Assembly (NCBI GenBank): GCA_030141605.1
Contig: JAQGDQ010001238.1
Coordinates: 2,501 to 53,087, forward strand
Length of the DNA: 50,587 nucleotides
Reading direction: 5' to 3'
From: Tubiluchus corallicola
Lineage: Eukaryota; Priapulida; Priapulimorpha; Priapulimorphida; Tubiluchidae
In this document: piece after piece, positions 1-11,003 of the stretch
Layout of the letters: each line of letters opens with the position of its first letter
How positions within the stretch are numbered: position 1 is the stretch's first letter
Translations under genes and position numbers: made by a program
Notes under the pieces: model-generated
The model's input: the letters and a program-made list of their open reading frames with translations, nothing else
What the model was told of the DNA's origin: nothing
Databases searched by the model: none

Positions 1-216
1 CATATAGAAATAGACAGAGACATAGACATACAGACATGGACATAGACAAATAGACATAGACATGGAAATAGACATATAGACATAGACATAGACATAGACA
101 GAGACATATACAGAGACATAGACAGAGACATACAGACATGGACATAGACATAGACATACAGACATGGACATAGACATAGGCATAGACAGAGACATAGACA
201 GAGACATAGACATTTA
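1..216. repeat. CATAGA hexanucleotide array
   Basis: Imperfect tandem array of a CATAGA-type hexamer with variants such as CAGAGA and CATGGA. It is cut by the left window edge. It abuts a CR1-like 3' end (next entry), so on the minus strand it reads as the (TCTATG)n tail of that retroposon. Related arrays occur near 24078 and 28291. Confidence 0.9.
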
Positions 217-330
217 CTTTCTCCAAATGTGTCACAAATTTCCATTTTTCAAAAAATAGCTTTATCCGTGGAGATGGGGCGAGGAAAGACCATAGGTCAT
301 CTAGTCACTCACCCCTTATAATTTAATATT
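217..330 (-). mobile_element. CR1-type retroposon 3' end with hairpin
   Basis: Read on the minus strand this is a retroposon tail ending in the hexamer array. It carries a hairpin: stem arms 276-283 and 308-315 enclose a loop containing GACTAGATGACC. That core also occurs in the 3' ends of vertebrate CR1 LINEs as I remember them, which likewise end in short tandem repeats. On the minus strand the stem pairs fully with one U-G wobble. It could be a truncated LINE or a SINE that borrowed a CR1 tail. The element's inner (5') limit is not determined. Confidence 0.6.
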
Positions 331-932
331 GTAATAGCACAATAAAAGAATTGATGACATAGGATGCAATTATTGTTAATTACTTAAATAAAATAATCAA
401 AATAAAGCAATAACAAAAAGAAAAACATAAAAACAAACATGACAACAATTGCATAAGTGAAAAAAGAATAATAATAAATGAAGATGATGAATAAGTATCA
501 CAATGATTAGTTACGAATTAAATAAAATGATAATAATGTACAGTTGTTTACAAGACAAAACAATGTGAATATGATTATATAACAGAAGAAACGTAAAAGC
601 AAAGCAGAGCAGCTCATTTATGTCACCGTTCACAAGTATTTGCTAGAACATTGACTCAACAAAACGGTTACAAGTTGACGTAACACGTGCTTCGCTTAAG
701 CTTAAGACTAATTTTCCATTTTCCTGGTTCTATCTTTTCCTTTTTTCTAGATTTGGGGCGGGTTCGCAACTCAGTAAATTTGAATTTATTTTAAATCGCT
801 AGAGTTTCTTTACTCTTAAATCGTAAAAAGTCCCAGCAACAAGAGCGACATCAACTGAACCAAATTAGCGAGTCACAACTTTGACACTACGTTTTTCTTA
901 TGAAGTATTTAGGTTGGCATTAAAATGCACAC
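331..932. other. AT-rich stretch, no gene seen
   Basis: Very A-rich DNA up to about 560, possibly still part of the retroposon to its left, then unremarkable sequence. I see no exon with matching splice sites and no terminal repeat. Confidence 0.5.
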
Positions 933-952
933 TTCAAATATGATCTTACACC

Positions 953-1468
953 TTCTTCTTCTTCTTCTTCTTCTTCTTCTTCTTCTTCTTCTTCCCAGCT
1001 TTTCCCTATGCGGGGTCGCCGTTGTGAATGAGTCTTCTCCACGCATTCCTGTTGTTGACCATCTCTTCATTCATGTCTTCCCTTCCCACATGATCTTCAC
1101 CGACTCTTCTTTTCAGGTGTCCACACCATCGCAATCTAGCGAGGCTTCCACTACTTTTACTATTTCTCTGATATTATTATTTCTAATTAATCTCTTCTTG
1201 TTACTCCCACCATCCATCTCAACATCCTCATCTCCACCACACCCATTTTCTTCTCTTCGGTCTTCTTTAGAGAAGCTGCTTCCAGCCCATAGATTAGAGC
1301 GGGTCTGACCACTTCTTTGTGGACTTTCCCTTTAAGTCTCACCGACTCATTCATAGAAGGTTTTGGTGCAGTTTTTACAGGCGGATGCCCTTCCTGACTC
1401 TAACTCTCCCTATTTATCCGGGCTTGGGACCGGCTTGACCTCCCCCCCCCCACCCAGTGGCTAGGTTC
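953..1468 (-). mobile_element. RTE-type non-autonomous retroposon, complete with TSD
   Basis: Minus-strand insertion of about 516 bp. Its 3' end is a (GAA)n tail, seen here as the TTC run at 953-993. Its 5' end is the boundary ...CACTGGGTGG next to GGCTAGGTTC. The minus strand encodes a decayed C-terminus of an RTE-like reverse transcriptase, with remnants of the [12 protein letters not shown] and RNAWRRLIHN motifs. It is flanked by a 17-bp target duplication, AAATATGATCTTACACC, at 936-952 and 1469-1485, extendable to 20 bp because both copies are preceded by TTC. Compared with the copy at 33225-33803 it lacks about 70 bp internally, a deletion shared with the copy at 6240-6731, so these two form a short subfamily. 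Confidence 0.9.
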
Positions 1469-1485
1469 AAATATGATCTTACACC

Positions 1486-1942
1486 ATTACGGTAAAAATC
1501 ATATACAATAAAACTTCCCTCCCTCCGAATGTTGACATAAACTTACACAATGGCACTGCCAGTAGTAAAACCTAATCTGCATCCTAGGGACGTCAGACAG
1601 CACGATATATCATTACGTAAGTTTATTCACCTTCATTCAACTATTATAGTACGCACTCATTTCCCCCGTCTGGTTTTTTTGGCCCGTCTGCAATGGTTGC
1701 TACCCGACTTTTATCACAACCGAAACTGGTTTAATAACAGGACGTTCAACCACGATATTAAAAATGCAAGTAGGGAGGATCCATCACCGGGTGCTAATGA
1801 TTATTATAGGTGGCTAGGCCTAAGAAGCTTTGCAAGAAATTAAATTAAAAAAACAGAAATATAGTGGAATGCAGCAACCACCAAACACTTCATGAAACTA
1901 AATTTGAATAAAAGCAAGGTTATGTGAATCAGTCGCAGGATT
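1486..1942. other. No gene supported
   Basis: Holds a 97-codon open frame (1550-1843, + strand) with no recognisable domain, no splice context and no homology I recognise. I treat it as a chance frame or transposon debris. Confidence 0.4.
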
Positions 1943-2017
1943 AAACTTGGATTCGATCCAGGGACCTTTGAATTACAAACCAAAAGACCTGTGATCGTTA
2001 CACCACACAGCCATCCG
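1943..2017 (-). mobile_element. tRNA-headed SINE remnant
   Basis: On the minus strand the segment reads as a tRNA-like head. An A-box-like GGCTGTGTGGTGTAACG is followed about 35 bases later by a B-box-like GGATCGAATCC. This is the layout of an internal RNA polymerase III promoter. No CCA-ready acceptor stem is evident, so this is a SINE head, not a working tRNA gene. The tail is not defined. Confidence 0.5.
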
Positions 2018-2271
2018 TAACCAAAATAGGCCTTGTTCAAATTTAACAGCTTACAAACAATCGCACAGCTTTGGGAGCTAGTTTAATCATGCCAGCGCCA
2101 TTGTAACAAGTTAAATCATTTTTAAATATTTTAATTTAGAGATTGGGTTAACCCAAGGATAACCAATTATTTGTGGGATTAACTGAACAATAACGAAGGA
2201 CAATACGTCACCCATAATTATAAACTTTGGAAACCAAGCTTGGCCAAAAATTGAAAAATGTGAAAAAGATG

Positions 2272-2345
2272 GGACTTAGCTAGATTCGAAATAAAGCCTT
2301 TGCGTTACACGTGTCTAATGCCATCACTACTGAACAGCACTGCCC
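2272..2345 (-). mobile_element. Degenerate tRNA-like SINE remnant
   Basis: A second, weaker minus-strand tRNA-like segment with a B-box-like TTTCGAATCTAG and an A-box-like region. The flank to its right (TAGCTTACAAACAA near 2369) matches the flank right of the head at 1943-2017 (CAGCTTACAAACAA near 2047). The two loci are therefore likely copies of one longer repeat. Confidence 0.3.
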
Positions 2346-2399
2346 CTTGTAAACAAAGAAGACCTTTCTCAATCTTAATAGCTTACAAACAACTCACAC

Positions 2400-3398
2400 C
2401 AAAAATAATTACTAACTTAAGATGACTTAACTAATCCATGGCTAATTAAAATTAAAATCGACATAAAATTTGCAAATTAGTATTCATCACCGACTGAGCA
2501 CGTTTCAATACATAAAATCAGTACATACTCTACCCAATCAAGTCGAAAAGGCGGAGTACTAGTCTTATTTTACGATCAACCCGCTTGTAAACTTGTTTAA
2601 ATACTGGCTTAGTAATGCCCACAGACAAACATGGCAAAGTTACATTAAATAAAATGCCTGGGAGGCTAGACAATGGGCGTAACAGCCAGAATTGAAACAA
2701 GAGTAAATACGTTTTACGTAAAAAAATAATGCAACATAAAATTATATGACTTTTTATATGCAACCTTAGGGCAACAATGAACCAGTTTTCTTTAATGTTC
2801 CACCTAGACAAACCTGACATTATAAATCGCCATGATATACAACGATGGATTTTTTTATATTAAATATTACTTTGGCAAAATATTAAATGCGTGTACCATA
2901 GATGACATTTATATAACTTTATAGTTATCGTCGAACGAGCTTAATCGCACGTAATATGTCTTTCATTAATTTCACGTACAGAATGGTCGATAAAGTACAT
3001 CAACCGTAGCAGAGCGGTACAGGGCGATATACAATAATGAATCCGAGTTACTTTGGAAGTTAGAAATGTTATCGAAACTTAAATAAACTCGCTCAAAAAA
3101 CCCTCGAGCTTCAAGAAGCGCCCCAAGTATCACTCCTGTGCTGACCCGGTGTTCTTCATACACGAATGCAGGTTGGATTTTTTTCAACTAAAGTTTGATC
3201 CGATTGATTGAGGATGTAAAAATTATAGAACACCTGTTTTACCTACCTGTAGATGCTGTGCCGCTTTTGAAACTGTTAAAATCATTTGAGCCCCTAATTA
3301 TTTTTTAAAAAGGAAATTTTTTTTTGGCTTGGTAGTTTTGTTCAGTATGTCCATCTTATTTACACATAATAATTATTTTTTTCTACCTGTGCCCGTGT
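2400..3398. other. Unannotated AT-rich stretch
   Basis: I find no exon, RNA gene or repeat boundary I can support. Open frames on the minus strand at 2530-2820 and 2972-3187 look like chance. Further exons of the minus-strand gene could lie here but I could not identify one. Confidence 0.4.
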
Positions 3399-3404
3399 GC
3401 TAAA

Positions 3405-3748
3405 TATATCCCGTATCCCACGGGATACATTGGGATTCAATGGAAGCATAAAATGTGCTTCATTTTGTAACTGCTGATAATTTTTTAAAGTATTTAAGAC
3501 ATTTAGTATGCATGCTATGCTGATCTGTACAAAGTCGTCTCTAAAGTGCTGTACCTTGCGCAGTTTTTTATGCTATGTAGATTTTCTAGTTTGCCATTTT
3601 ATCACCATTTTTAGTCTATTGTTATTGGCTTAAATCAAAATAACTATTAACAGATCAAATTACTGTCAGTTTTAAAATTTTATTAATTTTAAAGGCAGAA
3701 AATATTTTCGTATCCCACGGGATACAACGGGTATGAAAGGGTTAATCA
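3405..3748. repeat. Paired palindromic motifs, possible piggyBac-like MITE end
   Basis: The 18-base motif CGTATCCCACGGGATACA occurs at about 3411 and again at about 3710 in the same orientation. Its core GTATCCC-AC-GGGATAC is a perfect palindrome. The right copy runs into GGGTATGAAAGGGTTAA, a GGG-TTAA ending like a piggyBac terminus with its TTAA target. I could not find the matching left TTAACCC end, so this is either a broken element or a solo end. Confidence 0.35.
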
Positions 3749-4127
3749 TTTTCTAATTAGCTGCCTCTTCATATCGCCATGCTCGAGATACTTACTAAAC
3801 AAACTCTTGCATATTGTTAATTCCTTATAATATCAGAATTTATAATCTGTCAACAAATGAACTGGTTTATCTGCTTCTTTATGGCAATCAATAATTTCAT
3901 ACGACTGTTAATATTCATGTATTTATACGCCTGTATGGAAATTTATATTTCTTACTAAGCGCTTCTAATCATTGTCCTTATTGACATTGTTTACATAATA
4001 ATATTATTGTTATCCTTAATATTATGCTAAGTATGTACCTATACTGCTAATAGTCATACTGTAATACTTCTACTGTTCATTTATTATCTGAGTCTTCTAA
4101 ATGTTACGTTATATCAGTTGTAGAGTT

Positions 4128-4661
4128 TACTCAAAACTCACAAAAGTTTTTGAAAATAGGAAGATTTCTTTGGAAACAAAAATTAGAATATTCTCAGCCT
4201 TAGTTGAAACTGTATTTCTGTATAACTCTGAGCTCTGAACATTAAAAGCAAATCATAAAGCTGAAATTGACGCGTTTCAAAGGCGAAATTACAGAAACAT
4301 TTTGGGTATTAGATGGCCAAAGAAGATTTCAAACAAAGATCTATATGAAAAAATAAAAGAAGAACCTTGGACAAGAAAAATAAAAAGATGCCGTTTCAGA
4401 TGGATTGGGCTTATGCTTAGACTACCTGATGATATTCCAGTGAAGATAGCTCTTCAACAAGCCATAGAACCAGCTAAAAAACCTGCAGGAGGACAAATGT
4501 TAGCATATTTAGATTTTGCACAGAAAGATTTAAACACTTCAGCATTGATCCTTAGAAACAAATCCACTTGGGGCATTGCAGCGTGTAGGGAGTCCTGGCA
4601 TAGGGAGGTGAGCAGAATCATGTCCCTGGACGAGTGATTCATTGAAGAAGAAGAAGAAGAA
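4128..4661 (+). mobile_element. LINE reverse transcriptase C-terminal fragment with GAA tail
   Basis: A frame open from 4128 to the TGA at 4635-4637, except for one TGA after the residues LYNSEL. It encodes a LINE-type C-terminus with the landmarks FQRRNYRNILGIRWP, KISNKDLYEKI, RCRFRWIGLMLRLPDD and ACRESWHREVSRI. This matches the end of non-LTR reverse transcriptase polyproteins, after the catalytic palm. A (GAA)n tail follows at 4644-4661, as in RTE-like elements. The catalytic domain is absent, so it is dead and 5'-truncated. It is distinct from the short RTE-type repeats elsewhere in the window. Confidence 0.75.
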
Positions 4662-5499
4662 GTTGTTAAGCTGTCTTGCTTCCAGCCATATTGTAATCTC
4701 TGTATAACATGTACAATAAAACTACGCTCAGTGAGTATAAACCAAACTCACATATAGAATGTGATAGCAATTGTTTAATGCTTACTGCACTACTTTTTAT
4801 TGTATGTCCACTTGGAGACATTTTTATTCTTACAATCTTAGCAAACTCAAGGTTGCATGTAATGTATCAGCACGGAAGCTGTTTAACTTTTCATATGATA
4901 CGAGTGCTAGATATATTTCTACTAGACTTAATATTATTTATTTTGATGTTATTCACAGAAAATGTCCGTACAGTTTATACGTCAGGCTGAATAAGAGTGA
5001 AAATTTTATATGCAAGGACATTTTAAACAGCGATGCAAACTTTACTTCTGTAATTAGATGTCATTGGCGTAGTTTGTTATATCGTTAATTGTTATTTGTG
5101 TTATTGTTTTGTGTCATGATTCATTGTATTATTTGTATTAATTTGTGATGTGTATATGAACTTTGTAAAGTTTGAAATAAAATATTAAATCTTTAAAATC
5201 TTTATATAACCTTTTCCCCAGTTTACCTTGGTGCTTACAGGTCCAGAGTAGGTATCCAACTTGTAAAGTAATAAGCAATATTGAGCGACGATTATCATCA
5301 TTTCCAAAAGCTTCAATTGCTTATCATCCAGGTTTACATTAGATCTATGACACAGTTTGTAACATAGACTTATATTCAAGTCTATCATTTCTCAAATCTC
5401 ATTGCAAAATTGCCATTGCCTTCTTGAAAATGGCTTTCGTTTGTGAAGCTGAGAAACTTGCAATGTCTGTAATTAGAAAGCTGGATTAAGGATGCTTAC
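4662..5499. other. Likely intron or flank of the minus-strand gene
   Basis: Lies downstream of the minus-strand exon that ends at 5500 in phase 1. I could not identify the next exon. A short minus-strand stretch near 5217-5258 ends in AAG/GTAAAC and could be a small exon, but its acceptor is weak and I do not call it. Confidence 0.35.
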
Positions 5500-5628
5500 C
5501 CCCATCTTGGAACTCAGCCAGACCATTGGATCTCTCTGCAAAATCTACTGAATTGCTGACAGTGGATGACTCCTCTCCCTCCAAGTACTTGCAGAACGCG
5601 GGAGGCTGTTGCTGATCGCCACCATGTG
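5500..5628 (-). CDS. Exon 2 of an unrecognised secreted or membrane protein gene
   Basis: On the minus strand the exon starts after the acceptor TTATTTATTGTTTAG and ends at the donor GGGG/GTAAGC. Length is 129 nt: 2 nt completing a split codon, 42 codons, and 1 nt left over. Both flanking introns are phase 1, which is common for extracellular modules. The first codon completes exactly with the leftover G of the signal-peptide exon at 18284-18341, and the frame is fully open. The peptide begins AHGGDQQQPPAFCKYLEGEE and is polar, with one cysteine and no domain I recognise. The position suggests the mature N-terminus right after signal cleavage, facing the ER lumen or outside the cell. The rest of the gene lies further left or outside the window. 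The family is unknown to me. Confidence 0.6.
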
Positions 5629-6239
5629 CTAAACAATAAATAAAAACAACGTATCAAATGGAGTGCATCAATTACAAGTAGAAATTTAATCTATAGGCAA
5701 CTGTGACTGACGAGGTACACAAAGGTGCCTAATTTTGGTTTTCATGGCCTCCCAAGTACCACAACAGCAGAAGAAACTCTGAGATTTGGGATTAAAACGA
5801 TAATTACTCAATGAACAGAGGGAACTGCTGACATGTATAAAAACTTTGCAAAGTTTCACCCAACTCATCCTTACTCCTTATGAGCGTAAATGCTTCCGTT
5901 ACATTTAACTTGAAAGCAGAAATACGATCAGCTATCTATCGATAGCATAATTCTATATTAACGTATCTAACATTGCCTTCCTATACACAAGCTTGAGTAT
6001 TGATATTGATAAATTAATTTTCTCTATAGTTAACTAAAATATGAACCTATCTTGAACAGTGATAGTGATTTGTTCACACTGTTAAGCTCGTGTTCAGTAT
6101 CTCAGCCTATTAATTCTCATTGCAGTGTTATTATTCATATTTATTGCTTCTAGTGCTTTTCTTTAAGTATGATTTCATCTTGATTGCATATAGTCAGTGC
6201 ACAATCAGAAACTGCACTGACTATAATATCCTGTACATC

Positions 6240-6731
6240 TTCTTCTTCCCAGCTTTTCCCTATGCGGGGTCGCCGTTGTGAATGAGTCTTCTCCACGCAT
6301 TCCTGTTGTTGACCATCTCTTCATTTATGTCTTCCCTTCCCACAAGATCTTCACCGACTCTTCTTTTCAGGTGTCCATACCATCGCAATCTTGCGAGGCT
6401 TCCACTATTTTTACTGTTCCTCTGAATATTATTATTTCTAATTTTATCTCTTCTTGTTATTCCCACCATCCATCTCAACATTCTCATCTCCACCACACCC
6501 ATTTTCTTCTCTTCGGTCTTCTTTAGAGAAGCTGCTTCCAGCCCATAGATTAGAGCGGGTCTGACCACTTCTTTGTGGACTTTCCCTTTAAGTCTCACCG
6601 ACTCATTCGTAGAAGGTTTTGGCGCAGTTTTTACAGGCGGATGCCCTTCCTGACCCTAACCCTCCCTATTTATCCGGGCTTGGGACCGGCACTGAGTTGG
6701 GCTGGCTTCCCCCCCCTCCAGTGGCTAGGTT
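6240..6731 (-). mobile_element. RTE-type non-autonomous retroposon, complete with TSD
   Basis: Short-subfamily copy of the element at 953-1468, about 492 bp, with the same 5' boundary (GGCTAGGTTC side) and a short (GAA)n 3' end. The minus strand retains a reading frame for the RT C-terminus (for example MLRWMVGITRRDKIRNNN) that is broken by the family's internal deletion. A perfect 19-bp target duplication, CTATAATATCCTGTACATC, flanks it at 6221-6239 and 6732-6750. The intact duplication implies a recent insertion. Confidence 0.92.
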
Positions 6732-7576
6732 CTATAATATCCTGTACATCAAGGTCCAAAATCCAAAATAAATAGTCTTATCTGCTGGCTATTTAACAGT
6801 TTCGTGTTCTTCCTTTTCGTGTATGCGGTGTATTTTCAATTTGCCACTCAGCAGGCCAGCGAAATCAATGAAGCCTCGAGATACATAATATTCGATTCAT
6901 CCACTACTCTATTAATAATAGAAAAATCTGGCGAGACTTCTTTCCCAAAAGATGGTCTTCCTCATCAAACAGTCAAACGCACTCGGCACACACATCGCGT
7001 TGGCATGGCAACCGCAAAGATTCTCGGTTTTGCGCGTCAGAAAATGCCGTGAAAAAGCATAAAACTGGGTCAGCGGGCTAGAACACATGACGTCGTTTCC
7101 TGCAATTGTTGTAGACGGTTTCGTTAGTATGAAAAAAATTGCAAATTCAAATAACGGTTTCCGGAAATGAGGCGAATTTTGACGCGTTTTAACCAATATG
7201 AAATCTGACAGCTGGAATATTCCCAGTGACACGACTCACGAGTGTCGGGAAAAAGCTGGGGAGATTTTTGTTTGATTGGCAGGCACTAGAGATTCTGAAA
7301 TAGTTACAAACCATGTCTTGGTACACAAGAAAAGTCCTACAAGGAAACAAGTAAAAAACCAAATTAGCCACATGATGCTTTAAAAGTTGCAATCACATTT
7401 ATCGAATCGGAATCGATAACGGAAACGGAGACGCCCTTAGGTCATATGAAAACTGGAGATGTGATAATAACGGTCACAAATATTATTGCAGAGCAACGAA
7501 GAAGAAAAGGAATTTTTACTCTGCAGCGAAAATTAGACCTCACTAAGATTCACAATTCTGCAAGCCTGTGAATGTG

Positions 7577-7670
7577 AAGTACGGCACATTATAAACAACT
7601 AAAGTTAAGCAACGTAGAACCTGGTCAGGAAATGAATGGATGATCATCTGGATAAACTCGCGTTGGGATG
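7577..7670 (+). pseudogene. Possible degenerate 5S rRNA-like relic
   Basis: AAGTTAAGCAACGTAGAACC followed by TGGTCAG and a diverged ATGGATGATCATCTGG resembles the box A to box C part of metazoan 5S rRNA. The 5' part is largely deleted. It could be a remnant of a 5S-derived SINE. Similarity is limited to short blocks. Confidence 0.35.
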
Positions 7671-8389
7671 ATTTTGACCTGTTGCGGGAGGATGTCCATG
7701 ATGAGTCCAACCATCGGTTACGATGCAACCAACAATCCCTTCACTGTAGAAGCTCAATTCTTATTCTAATAGCGGCACAGATTCTGGTCCTACCACAAGC
7801 ATTTACGCTAAGTAGCCCTGCTGTTGAGTGTGCTATGTCTTGGCTTTCAGTGCCAACCGTACAAAAAAATGTGAAGGCATTTTCGTGGCTTATCTTAACT
7901 GCATATTAAAAAATTGGAGACATTTTGCCACATTTTGCACAGTTCCTTGGCCCTGCAACGCCTGTACAGAATCGTTCAGTTTAACTGTAAAGAAACTCGC
8001 CAGTTTTCAGAGGTCTTTGTCTAACAAACCGTTCTAGTCACGCTGCCCAGGATAAAAAGCATAGCTTGTGTCCCTTGGCTCATTCAGCTAACTCTTTGGC
8101 GGGGGTAATTACCATAAGTCTTTGTTGGGGCAGCCAGACAAAGAGGTGACGGCAAAGCTGGGTCAGTGCTACAATGGCCACGGCCTTTAGAATTTTTGAT
8201 CCACCCACAAAAATCATCTAAATGCTAACGACTTATGCATCAATCATGAGGTCATCGCGATGCGCGCCATCTGTCGACTATTTACGCAAATATTTGAAGA
8301 CAGGATACTGTACTAGGCTTCAATTTACATTAGGCCTTTGCCACTTTAAAATCTAGCAAAACGCAAATTAAGAAAAAAAAAAGTAGAGA
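7671..8389. other. No feature recognised
   Basis: Intronic sequence of the minus-strand gene. I see no splice-bounded exon and no repeat ends. Confidence 0.4.
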
Positions 8390-8840
8390 AACAAGCAGAC
8401 TTCGTTCAGATCAAGACATCTATTCGTTCAGAAAGAATAAGATTGAATGTTGTATAAAGAATGAATGTGGAGAAAAATGCAGGAGCAGCAATAAATTAAG
8501 ATTTGTAAGGCATACCGAGTGGAAACGACAAAATTACATAGACACATGCAAGCCAGAAGAGGTTAAAGATATATTGAAAATAAGACTGAATATGATTAAA
8601 GTTAAAGGGAACTACAATAATGAGTTTAAGGATCAGTTATTATGCCCAGTGTGTGAGGAACATGATGACACTACTGAACATATGCTTAGATGTGACAAAT
8701 ATGGAGAATGGAAAAAAATTGAACTGAAATATATTAATGAACAGTGAAAAGGAAGGATTGCTAGAAATTAGAAATCTAGTGAACGAATGCATGGAATACA
8801 GGATAAAGACAAATAAAGACATTAAACTTGGAAAAGACAA
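8390..8840 (+). mobile_element. LINE 3' end with C-terminal zinc-knuckle
   Basis: An open frame from about 8493 to the TGA at 8745-8747 encodes a LINE C-terminus: ILKIRLNMIKVKGNYNNEFK, then a cysteine-histidine knuckle, CPVC-X8-H-X3-C. This pattern is known at the C-terminus of several non-LTR retrotransposon polyproteins. Decayed coding sequence seems to continue to about 8840 after the stop. It is 5'-truncated, with no catalytic domain. A minus-strand SINE lies immediately downstream. Different from the LINE fragment at 4128-4661. Confidence 0.65.
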
Positions 8841-9000
8841 CTAAAAGATCAGCGTTATAGAAGAACAGACTTTGCCCCGCCTCGGATAGGTGGAGAGAGT
8901 CGAGTATCGCAATCGCAAGACATGGCCAAGATAAAGTACCAAATGACCTAGTGTGTTCATTCTGGTGGCACTCGATCATATTCATACTTATACAAAGTGC

Positions 9001-9281
9001 TAGTAATAATAATAGTAGTAATAGTAATAATCTTTATTTAAAGTCGTCTTTTGGGTCAACAATTAACATTAGCTCAAAGAGCTATTATCGCCGACTGTAA
9101 ATAACAACCTACAACTACATAACAGAGACTATTATTACCCCACTTTTACCCTAAATACCACGCGTCAGGCAGGGCAACAGCAGGTACGACCAACAGTCTT
9201 TGGTATGACCCGGCCGCTGGCTCGAACTCACGACCTCCCAGACGGAAAGCAAACGCGTCACCACTAGACTAAGCCGTCTGC
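9001..9281 (-). mobile_element. tRNA-headed SINE
   Basis: On the minus strand it begins with a tRNA-like head: CAGACGGCTTAGTCTAGTGG (A box) and GGTCGTGAGTTCGAGCC (B box). The body contains CAGGTACC-like and GGGGTAATAATAGTCTCTG segments, and the tail is (TTA/CTA)n near 9001-9030. It aligns along its length with the plus-strand copy at 29237-29530, which defines the family. Just before the tail sits an AGCTC-AAA-GAGCT hairpin. Confidence 0.85.
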
Positions 9282-9530
9282 TACACAGACCTTGTCACTG
9301 AAAGGCCTTTCTGACTGTCCTTGGCATGCGAATTAACCCTGAAGGCGATTGCAGCTGGTCAGCCTACAAAGCTGAATCTGGGACAACTTTACACGGCAGC
9401 TGATGCAAGCGAAGATGCAATGAAGTTGTCATAGGAACACCTTTGTATGTTCAATTTAAGATTGCTGCGGGTCACCCCCTCCCCTCACCCGGAGTCACAA
9501 AACGAGAAATTGAGATATCTGTCACAACCC

Positions 9531-9752
9531 GATTTCGGACATACGTCACAAGTGGATTTCAGACATACGTCACAAATAGATTTCAGACATACGTCACAAG
9601 TCGATTTCAGACATACGTCACAAGTCGATCTCGGACATGCGTCACAAGTCGATTTCAGACATACGTCACAAGTCGATCTCGGACATACGTCACAAGTCGA
9701 TTTCAGACATACGCCAGAAGTCGATTTCAGACATACGTCACAAGTCGATTTA
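9531..9752. repeat. 24-bp tandem array, about 9-10 copies
   Basis: The unit is about GATTTCAGACATACGTCACA plus AGTC, 24 bp, with a few substitutions between copies. Most units carry TACGTCA, a CRE/CREB half-site (TGACGTA on the other strand). Because 24 is divisible by 3, both strands show long repetitive open frames; I do not treat these as genes. Confidence 0.92.
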
Positions 9753-10870
9753 CGTTGCACACTTTTGTAAATTAGGAACATCCATATTACAATAACAGCA
9801 ACTACCTTTGGTTTCACTCTTAGAGCGTATACGACGACGGTAACCGTAAAAATGGGGAGGGTATAGATCACACGCCATGTATGTTTAAAGAGGTTCTAAT
9901 TTTGAGTGAGAGTGGGCCACAAAATCCAGACACGCAGTCTAAACACGGGCGGGATCCACCGTGCGAAATTAAAAATCTGGAAAGAGTACAGATGTTTACA
10001 CATGGCGTCGATTTCTACGTTCCAGACGAGAAAATTTTTGAAATTTTACAGTCCTGCTCTTAACCCTTTTGAAGCATGGCTAACAAGCTTCCGTAACTTC
10101 TAACCGCGTCGACATACCTGCTGTCACTCCACTCAAAATATACTAATTTAAAGCTGCAACTATTTCTTACGGTGTGATTAAAACGCCGCTTCTGTGTCGT
10201 TCTGACTTATTCCATCTACACCGTCATCGGGAGTTACTAAAAGATCCCAAATGGAGGTTAAAGGGTTGACATTCAATTAGTCTTGAACGTAACGGGCATG
10301 AAGAAACCTCGTAAAACAATGCTAGCTGACACGCCAAGGAGAGAGTTCAGGATATGGGCATGTGCAGAAAGATGAACATTCTATCTCCTCCATCACTCCT
10401 CCTCCGTTCTTCTGCACGATCAACCCTTCTTGTTGTCTTTTAAAACTACATCTTGCATTCAACTACGTTTGACCGTCCCAAGAATCTATTTTTTTACTTT
10501 GAAGCTGGTATTACGAGAACAATTTCGTCCACTGCATGTTCGTCTCAATCTTTTGAATCTTTCGGACATTTAAGAGGGCGAAATGCCGCTGAATGTATGG
10601 TTCCGGAAGCCATTTCCGGAAATGTAAGAAACTGCCTTCGTCAAGAAATAGGGAAGGATCGATCGCAGAAATCACTAAGACAATAAAAGGATTAAATTAA
10701 AAGAAATATTTTCCCACCATGATGGATATTTGTAAAAACGTATACTAGTTTACCATTTTCATTTGTCTTAACTGTCAGCACAGCTTAATGTGTTAGGCAT
10801 TAGCATTGTTGCTGTGTTAAAGATCAGTTCTTATTGGCTAGGCCGCTAGGGCTACATTAGCCCAACTTTT
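9753..10870. other. No gene supported
   Basis: Intronic for the minus-strand gene. The short open frames lack splice context or motifs. No repeat boundaries were recognised. Confidence 0.4.
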
Positions 10871-10885
10871 TAGTCGTAGTGGCTA

Positions 10886-11003
10886 CGACAGCAGCAACAG
10901 CAGCAATACCGGCAGCGGCAGCAGTAGCAGCAATAGTGACAGTGCTAGCGGTGGCGACAGCGACAGCGACAGCAGCAGCAGTAGTAGCAGTCCCTACTAC
11001 AAC
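10886..11003. repeat. Imperfect CAG/GCA trinucleotide tract
   Basis: Low-complexity run of CAG, GCA, GCG, GAC and GTA triplets. It yields a poly-Ala/Val/Thr reading frame that is a by-product of the repeat. Confidence 0.8.

Noticed and set aside
925-1308. Leu-rich 127-codon frame resembling a membrane or signal segment
   Set aside because: The Leu run is the TTC/CTT tail of an RTE-type retroposon, and the rest is the antisense strand of its RT remnant.
1550-1843. 97-codon plus-strand frame
   Set aside because: No recognisable motif, no splice context, and flanked by mobile elements.
5217-5258. Possible 33-bp minus-strand micro-exon before GTAAAC
   Set aside because: The acceptor would be a weak AAG without a pyrimidine tract, and nothing independent supports it.
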